From: Limnohabitans curvus
GTDB taxonomy: Bacteria > Pseudomonadota > Gammaproteobacteria > Burkholderiales > Burkholderiaceae_C
Direction: 5' to 3'
DNA: 64,000 nucleotides
NCBI RefSeq assembly: GCF_003063475.1
Contig: NZ_NESP01000001.1
Location: 1,922,001 to 1,986,000 of the forward strand
The notes beneath the pieces were generated by a model. That model was not told where the DNA came from, made no database searches, and was given only the letters and a program-made list of their open reading frames with translations. The position numbers were made by a program, and so were the translations under genes. Positions 59,734 through 64,000 of the stretch are shown here, piece after piece (the first letter of the stretch is position 1; each line of letters starts with the position of its first letter).

Positions 59734-60546
59734 TCACAGGCCGACGAACTTCGGGGCGCGCTTGTCATGGAAGGCTTCGACGCCTTCACGAAAATCTTCG
59801 GAACTACGCAGGCGCGAGTAGCAATGTCCCTCGAGCTCAATGGCCACGGTCAATGGCGAATCCTCTGTGTCGTTGAGTAGCTTCTTGGCGGTGCGCTGGG
59901 CCAGTGGCGAGAAGGATCGCAGCTCATCAACGAGTTGGTCGGTGGCCTGCTCCAGCTCTGCATCAGGCACCAAGGCGGTGGCCACGCCCCACTCATAAGC
60001 CTGTTGGCCGAGGATGCGGCGCGAGCGCATCACGATGTCCTTGGTGCGGGTGATGCCCACCATTTTTTGCAAACGTGCCGAGCCACCGGAGCCAGGGATC
60101 TGACCCAGCTTCTGCTCAGGCAGCGCGTACAGCGTTGTCGGGGTGACCAGGCGGAAGTCACAGGCCAGAGAGATCTCGAAGCCCACACCAAAGCAGTAGC
60201 CACGGTTGGCCGCGATCACCGGCTTGCTGCAGCGCGCCGGTGCAGCGATGTTCCAAGCCAGCTTGGCCACGTGCTCAGGCGTGGCTTCCAGGAAGCCCTT
60301 GATATTGCCGCCGCTGGAAAAATGATCTCCTTCTGAGCGCAGCACAATCACGCGCACCGCGTCGTTGGCATCCAGCGCCTCGAAGGTAATGCGTAGCTGC
60401 TCGCGCTGCAGCATGCTGATGACGTTGAAGGGCGGACGGTTGAGCACGATGTCTGCTCGCTCGCCTTTAGCGTCAATCTCGACGCGAAAGCCGTCAAGCT
60501 CGCTGCTCAGTGTAATGGCGGGGTGTTGCAAGTCGGAGAGATTCAT
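59734..60546 (-). CDS. Enoyl-CoA hydratase/isomerase (crotonase) family protein
   Basis: A 270-residue crotonase. The oxyanion-hole regions are VLRSEGDHFSSGGNIKGFLE and ANRGYCFGVGFEISLACDFR. The catalytic Glu-type position is in LYALPEQKLGQIPGSGGSAR. Members hydrate, isomerise or hydrolyse CoA thioesters, so the reaction cannot be fixed from sequence. Its neighbours (CoA ligase upstream, importer downstream) make a step in catabolism of the imported acid likely. It starts 36 bases after the ligase stop. Confidence 0.9.
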   Translation of the reverse strand: MNLSDLQHPAITLSSELDGFRVEIDAKGERADIVLNRPPFNVISMLQREQLRITFEALDANDAVRVIVLRSEGDHFSSGGNIKGFLEATPEHVAKLAWNIAAPARCSKPVIAANRGYCFGVGFEISLACDFRLVTPTTLYALPEQKLGQIPGSGGSARLQKMVGITRTKDIVMRSRRILGQQAYEWGVATALVPDAELEQATDQLVDELRSFSPLAQRTAKKLLNDTEDSPLTVAIELEGHCYSRLRSSEDFREGVEAFHDKRAPKFVGL

Positions 60547-60582
60547 GAAGGGATCCTTGGGTTGAAACTGGAAAGTAAGGGG

Positions 60583-62121
60583 TCAGGTCGGTTGGGCCGG
60601 ATTGGCTTCAGGCAGGTATTCGCCAGCGACTAGCTTGCGCCGCAGCACCTTGCCGACCGGCGACTTGGGGATCTCGTCGACAAAGATGTACTCGCGCGGG
60701 CGCTTGAAGTTCACCAGAGCGGAAGTTCGGCAGTACTGGTCTAGCCCATCGGACGAGACACTCTGCTTGCGCTTGACGAAGGCCACCACGCGCTGACCCC
60801 AGCGCTCATCCTTCAAGCCGGCAACGGCCACTTCGTCCACCGCCGGATGCAGCGATAGCACGGATTCAATTTCTACCGGCGAGATGTTCTCGCCACCGCT
60901 GATGATCATGTCGTCGACCCGACCCGTGACAAACAGGTCGCCGTCGGCATCGACATAGCCGGTATCGCCGGTGAAGTACCAGCCCTCGCGCAGGCTCTTG
61001 TCGTTGGCCTCGGGCCGGTTGTGGTAACCCTCGAAGGCCTCGTCGGACAGCATGTCAGCAATGATCTGACCCTCCTCCATGGGTGCGGCCAGGGCATCCA
61101 CCGACTTTCCTTCCAGCTTCACCACCCGCAAGCGGGTGTTGATGCCGGCACGACCGGCCGAGCCGGGCTTGCCCACCGCGTCCTGATTGAGCGAGAAGGT
61201 GTAGATCTCCGAGCTGCCGTAGTGGTTGACGAACAGCTCGGGTGAAAAGGCCTGCTGCAGCCGCTGAAGCAGCGCGTCATGCATCGGCGCGCCGGCAAAG
61301 CCCAGGCGGCGCACCGTACGCACGTCGGTGCTTGCAAAGCTGGGGTGGGCCAGCAGGTCGTGGTAGAGCGTAGGTACCAGGTAGAGGTGGGTGATGCGCT
61401 CCTGCGCGATGCTGCGTAGCGCCTGAGCGGCGTCAAACTGCGGCAAGCAGACGAAGCAACCGTCAACCAGTGCCAGTGCCAGCAGCGAGCGCACACCCAT
61501 GGTGTGATAGAGCGGCATCACGCCCAGCGTGCGCTCGCCGTAACCATATTGGTTTTGTGCCACGTGGGCCAGTGCGGCCACACGTTCGGCCCGGTGCCGA
61601 CGCGGCACACCCTTAGGGGCGCCGGTAGTGCCAGAGGTGTAGAGCATCAGTGAGAGGTCTTGCGCAGTGGCCTGCGGCACAGGCATCGCCTCGCCGCCAA
61701 AGCAATCGGCATAAGGGGTGCCTGCACCTTCACCTTCACCAACAAAGACCAGGGTCGCTGGCCGGGCCTGCATGGCTTCGCTCACCGCTAAGGAACAGAC
61801 CTGTTCATAAACCAGCACGCGCGCGCCAGAGTCCTTCAGGCAGTGCGTGATTTCCTCAGGTTTAGCGCGCCAGTTCAGTGGCGTCATGACGATGCCTGCG
61901 AACTGACAGGCCCAATGCAGCGTGGCCGCCTCCATGCGGTTTTGCAGCACTGACACCAGATGGTCACCAGCCTTGAGACCCAGCGCGGTCAAGCCACGCT
62001 GCACGGCGCCTATCTGTTGCGCCCACTGCGCATACGTCAGGCGCTGCTCGCCATCGACCAGAGCCGTGGCCCCGGGTGCTCGCTCGAAGCTTTGTAAAAA
62101 AGTTCTTCCTAAATCAAGCAT
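60583..62121 (-). CDS. Acyl-CoA synthetase (AMP-forming), possibly aromatic/cyclic acid-CoA ligase
   Basis: A 512-residue ANL-superfamily ligase that makes acyl-CoA from an acid, ATP and CoA. P-loop LMLYTSGTTGAPKGVPRRH, A5-type FVNHYGSSEIYTFS, A7/A8 YFTGDTGYVDADGDLFVTGR and VDDMIISGGENISPVEIESV, and the C-terminal lysine motif PKSPVGKVLRRKL are present. The VPRRH variant is seen in benzoate- or cyclohexanecarboxylate-type ligases, but that is only suggestive. It overlaps the CoxS-like gene by eight bases, so ligase and hydroxylase are made together. Confidence 0.9.
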   Translation of the reverse strand: MLDLGRTFLQSFERAPGATALVDGEQRLTYAQWAQQIGAVQRGLTALGLKAGDHLVSVLQNRMEAATLHWACQFAGIVMTPLNWRAKPEEITHCLKDSGARVLVYEQVCSLAVSEAMQARPATLVFVGEGEGAGTPYADCFGGEAMPVPQATAQDLSLMLYTSGTTGAPKGVPRRHRAERVAALAHVAQNQYGYGERTLGVMPLYHTMGVRSLLALALVDGCFVCLPQFDAAQALRSIAQERITHLYLVPTLYHDLLAHPSFASTDVRTVRRLGFAGAPMHDALLQRLQQAFSPELFVNHYGSSEIYTFSLNQDAVGKPGSAGRAGINTRLRVVKLEGKSVDALAAPMEEGQIIADMLSDEAFEGYHNRPEANDKSLREGWYFTGDTGYVDADGDLFVTGRVDDMIISGGENISPVEIESVLSLHPAVDEVAVAGLKDERWGQRVVAFVKRKQSVSSDGLDQYCRTSALVNFKRPREYIFVDEIPKSPVGKVLRRKLVAGEYLPEANPAQPT

Positions 62122-62617
62122 GTGCCACCTCCATCAGGGCGCTCACGATGGGCGTGTAGCCTGTGCAGCGGCACAAATGCCCGGAGAGCATCTCGCGCAC
62201 CTCCTGTTCGGTGGGTCGGCGGCCCTGCGCGCGCAGACGCTCAAGCCAGTCGGCGCTGGACATCAGGATGCCGGCCGTACAAAAGCCGCACTGAAGCGCG
62301 TGGTGTCGTTTGAATGCTGCCTGCAACTCGGACAGCACGCCGTCTTCACCGGCCAGGCCCTCCACGGTGTCGACCCGCCGGCCGTCGGCCTGCACCGCCA
62401 GCGTCAGGCAGGAACGGCAGGCCACGCCGTCCAGGCGCACGGTGCAGGCTCCGCACACGCCGTGCTCACATCCGACATGAGTGCCGGTCAGGCCCAGTTC
62501 ATGACGCAGGTAGTCGCTTAGCAACATGCGCGGCGCGCTGTGCCCCTGGCGGGTGCGACCGTTGAGTTCGATGGTGACCGGGTGCAACTGAGTCCGGCTG
62601 AGAGTGGGGTGTGTCAT
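62114..62617 (-). CDS. [2Fe-2S] subunit of a xanthine-oxidase/CO-dehydrogenase-type hydroxylase (CoxS-like)
   Basis: A 167-residue iron-sulfur subunit with both cluster motifs: the plant-ferredoxin set CEHGVCGACTVRLDGVACRS and the helical set CGFCTAGILM with CRCTGYTPIV. The protein passes electrons from the molybdenum subunit to the FAD subunit. It is coupled on both sides by ATGA-type overlaps. The large molybdopterin subunit is not in the window and may lie beyond its end. Confidence 0.94.
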   Translation of the reverse strand: MTHPTLSRTQLHPVTIELNGRTRQGHSAPRMLLSDYLRHELGLTGTHVGCEHGVCGACTVRLDGVACRSCLTLAVQADGRRVDTVEGLAGEDGVLSELQAAFKRHHALQCGFCTAGILMSSADWLERLRAQGRRPTEQEVREMLSGHLCRCTGYTPIVSALMEVAHA

Positions 62618-63438
62618 AGGGGTGTCCTTGCCTGTTCCACAGCCTGGCGCCCCAAGCGGCGCACCAGGTGGCGGCGCGCGGCTGCGCTGATCTGAGGGTC
62701 ATCCCGGGCGTCCAGCGCCCAGGCGAATTCGTTGAGCGCATCGTCCAGTGCGCTGCCGTCCAACAGTGGCCATTCCCGTAGCTGCGGCCGGTCGGCCACG
62801 CCGCCCACAGCCACGCGCAGGCTTTGGGCATCGGCCACAGCGGCCACCGCGCAGACCGCGAAGTCGCCATGGCGGCGCGAAAATTCGCGAAAGCCGAATC
62901 CCTGACCGGGCTGAGCCAGCGGAAAACGCACAGCTTGCAGCAACTCGTCGCCAGCTCGGGCGGTGCTGAGCATGCCGGTGAAGAATTGTTCGGCCGGCAG
63001 CACCCGTTGGCCCTGGTGACGGCGCAGCACCACGCTGCCTTTCAAGGCCAGCAGGCAAAGCGGCAATTCAGCCGAAGGGTCGGCATGCGCCACCGAGCCG
63101 CAGACCGTGCCGCGGTTGCGGATCTGCACATGCGAGATATGCGGAAACACCAGCGGTAGCAGCGGCAGTTCTTGCGTCAGAGTGGGGCGCCATTCCAGCG
63201 CGGCCTGGGTCGCCGAGGCCCCCACCTCAAGCTGGCCATCGCGCACCTCAATGCGAGCCAACGAGGCACTGCGCGAGATGTCAATCAATAACGCGGGCTG
63301 AGCCAAGCGCATGTTGAGTACGGCCATCAGCGACTGGCCGCCGGCCAGGATACGTGCTTCATCGCCGTGCTCCGCCAGCAGCGCGCAGGCCGCCTCCATG
63401 CTGTCGGCGCGTACATAGTCAAACGCTGCGGGCTTCAT
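62614..63438 (-). CDS. FAD-binding medium subunit of a molybdenum hydroxylase (CoxM-like)
   Basis: A 274-residue FAD_binding_5-type subunit. The FAD motifs are ARILAGGQSLMAVLNMRLAQ (AGGQS) and IRNRGTVCGSVAHADPSAEL (the second FAD loop), with a C-terminal CO-dehydrogenase flavoprotein domain. ATG 63438 fits the family start (MKPAAFDYVRADSMEAACAL). Homologues include CO dehydrogenase and hydroxybenzoyl-CoA reductase-type enzymes, and with a CoA ligase nearby the latter kind is worth testing. Confidence 0.92.
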   Translation of the reverse strand: MKPAAFDYVRADSMEAACALLAEHGDEARILAGGQSLMAVLNMRLAQPALLIDISRSASLARIEVRDGQLEVGASATQAALEWRPTLTQELPLLPLVFPHISHVQIRNRGTVCGSVAHADPSAELPLCLLALKGSVVLRRHQGQRVLPAEQFFTGMLSTARAGDELLQAVRFPLAQPGQGFGFREFSRRHGDFAVCAVAAVADAQSLRVAVGGVADRPQLREWPLLDGSALDDALNEFAWALDARDDPQISAAARRHLVRRLGRQAVEQARTPL

Positions 63439-63974
63439 GCGCGCACTCCCAGTAGACGAAGAACGCGGCGCCACCAGACGGGGGGCCTTGACGTGCCGCT
63501 GGCCTGGCGGCCCAGGGACTCGAATAGCTGGGCCACGATGATGCGCGCCGCTCCTTCAAGCATGCGGCTGCCCACCATGGCCACCTTGCCGCCCACCTTG
63601 GCGCGGTAGTCGTAGCGCAGTCGGGTGCCGCCATCGATGGCTTGCAGGGTGACCAAGCCATCGCCTGCACCCGTGCCCAGCGAGGAGCGGCCGCTGCCTG
63701 ACAAGCGCAGGCTGTGTGGTGCATTGATGTCGGAGAGGATGATCTCGGCCTCGTAGCGGGCCTTCACCAGACCTACACCCACGGTAACCTCGGCGCGGTA
63801 ACGGTTGGGTCCGCTCAATTGCAGCGCATGGCAGCCCGGAATGACTTGGGCCAGCGCCACCGGGTCGAGCAGGACTGCGAACACTTGCTCAGGCGGGGCT
63901 GGAATGTCCACCTCGCCCTGCGCTTGCAAGGCCATGCCGTCGCCGGCAGGAAGCGCTGCGGCCGGGCGCGGCAT
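63435..63974 (-). CDS. CoxG/SRPBCC-family carbon monoxide dehydrogenase subunit G-like protein, 5' end uncertain
   Basis: The SRPBCC domain begins at MALQAQGEVDIPAPPEQVFA (~residue 14) with PGCHALQLSGPNRYRAEVTV and ends with a hydrophobic tail (MLEGAARIIVAQLFESLGRQ), as in CoxG, a membrane-binding maturation factor. Upstream of this Met the frame stays open to the window end and codes for a Pro/Ala-rich linker (REMPRPAAALPAGDG). So the protein may start at 63935, at 63974, or be the end of a longer fusion. It overlaps coxM by four bases. Confidence 0.8.
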   Translation of the reverse strand: MPRPAAALPAGDGMALQAQGEVDIPAPPEQVFAVLLDPVALAQVIPGCHALQLSGPNRYRAEVTVGVGLVKARYEAEIILSDINAPHSLRLSGSGRSSLGTGAGDGLVTLQAIDGGTRLRYDYRAKVGGKVAMVGSRMLEGAARIIVAQLFESLGRQASGTSRPPVWWRRVLRLLGVRA

Positions 63975-64000
63975 CTCCCGTGGTGCCGGGTCGGCGGGCT

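Overview
The window comes from a motile betaproteobacterium, most like a Comamonadaceae (Limnohabitans/Rhodoferax/Curvibacter type). The basis is protein similarity recalled from memory, the gene order, and the moderate GC of the core genes. No database search was possible.

Region 1 (1-13994) is an axial flagellar operon on the + strand: the end of flgE, then flgF-G-H-I-J-K-L, fliD, flaG and a first flagellin gene. FlgK (1297 aa) is very large and FlgJ lacks the muramidase half. Sigma-28-like promoters precede fliD, flaG and fliC1. Region 2 (14040-21242) is AT-rich at its start. It holds a HAD-domain protein, two glycosyltransferase-like proteins and an FkbM methyltransferase broken by an in-frame stop, then an IS3-type relic and a decayed AAA ATPase gene. 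Its place between two flagellin genes suggests filament glycosylation. Region 3 (21324-26386) has a TPR-like gene of unknown role, a giant second flagellin (1335 aa) and a four-cysteine protein coupled to it. Both the TPR gene and the flagellin gene have clear sigma-54 (-24/-12) promoters.

Region 4 (26400-39833) is the basal-body and export cluster: a sigma-54 activator gene with its own -24/-12 promoter, then fliE-F-G-H, an unexpected gene, fliI-J, two genes on the other strand, a fresh sigma-54 promoter, and fliO-P-Q-R-flhB. fliK, fliL, fliM and fliN are missing from their usual place between fliJ and fliO. The unexpected gene (32904-33572) encodes what looks like the last transmembrane helix and the FliG-binding tail of FliF, with no ring-forming domains. 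It is the best candidate here for an undescribed component. Region 5 (39853-46195) has a DamX-like SPOR protein, two coiled-coil proteins, an FMN glutamate-synthase-like protein and an orphan ParA with a small partner.

Region 6 (46351-52894) is ordinary core metabolism: a Pal-type lipoprotein, then a tight run of Nudix, FabI, MaoC-phosphotransacetylase, acetate kinase, flavin reductase and ZIP transporter genes, ending in tRNA-Met(CAT). Region 7 (52895-64000) looks like an island at that tRNA. An integrase gene is cut by a complete IS3-family element, and beyond it lies clearly GC-richer DNA on the - strand. That DNA encodes a CoxG/M/S-type molybdenum hydroxylase set, an acyl-CoA ligase, a crotonase and a branched-chain-amino-acid-type ABC importer, consistent with uptake and CoA-dependent breakdown of an unidentified organic (perhaps aromatic) acid.
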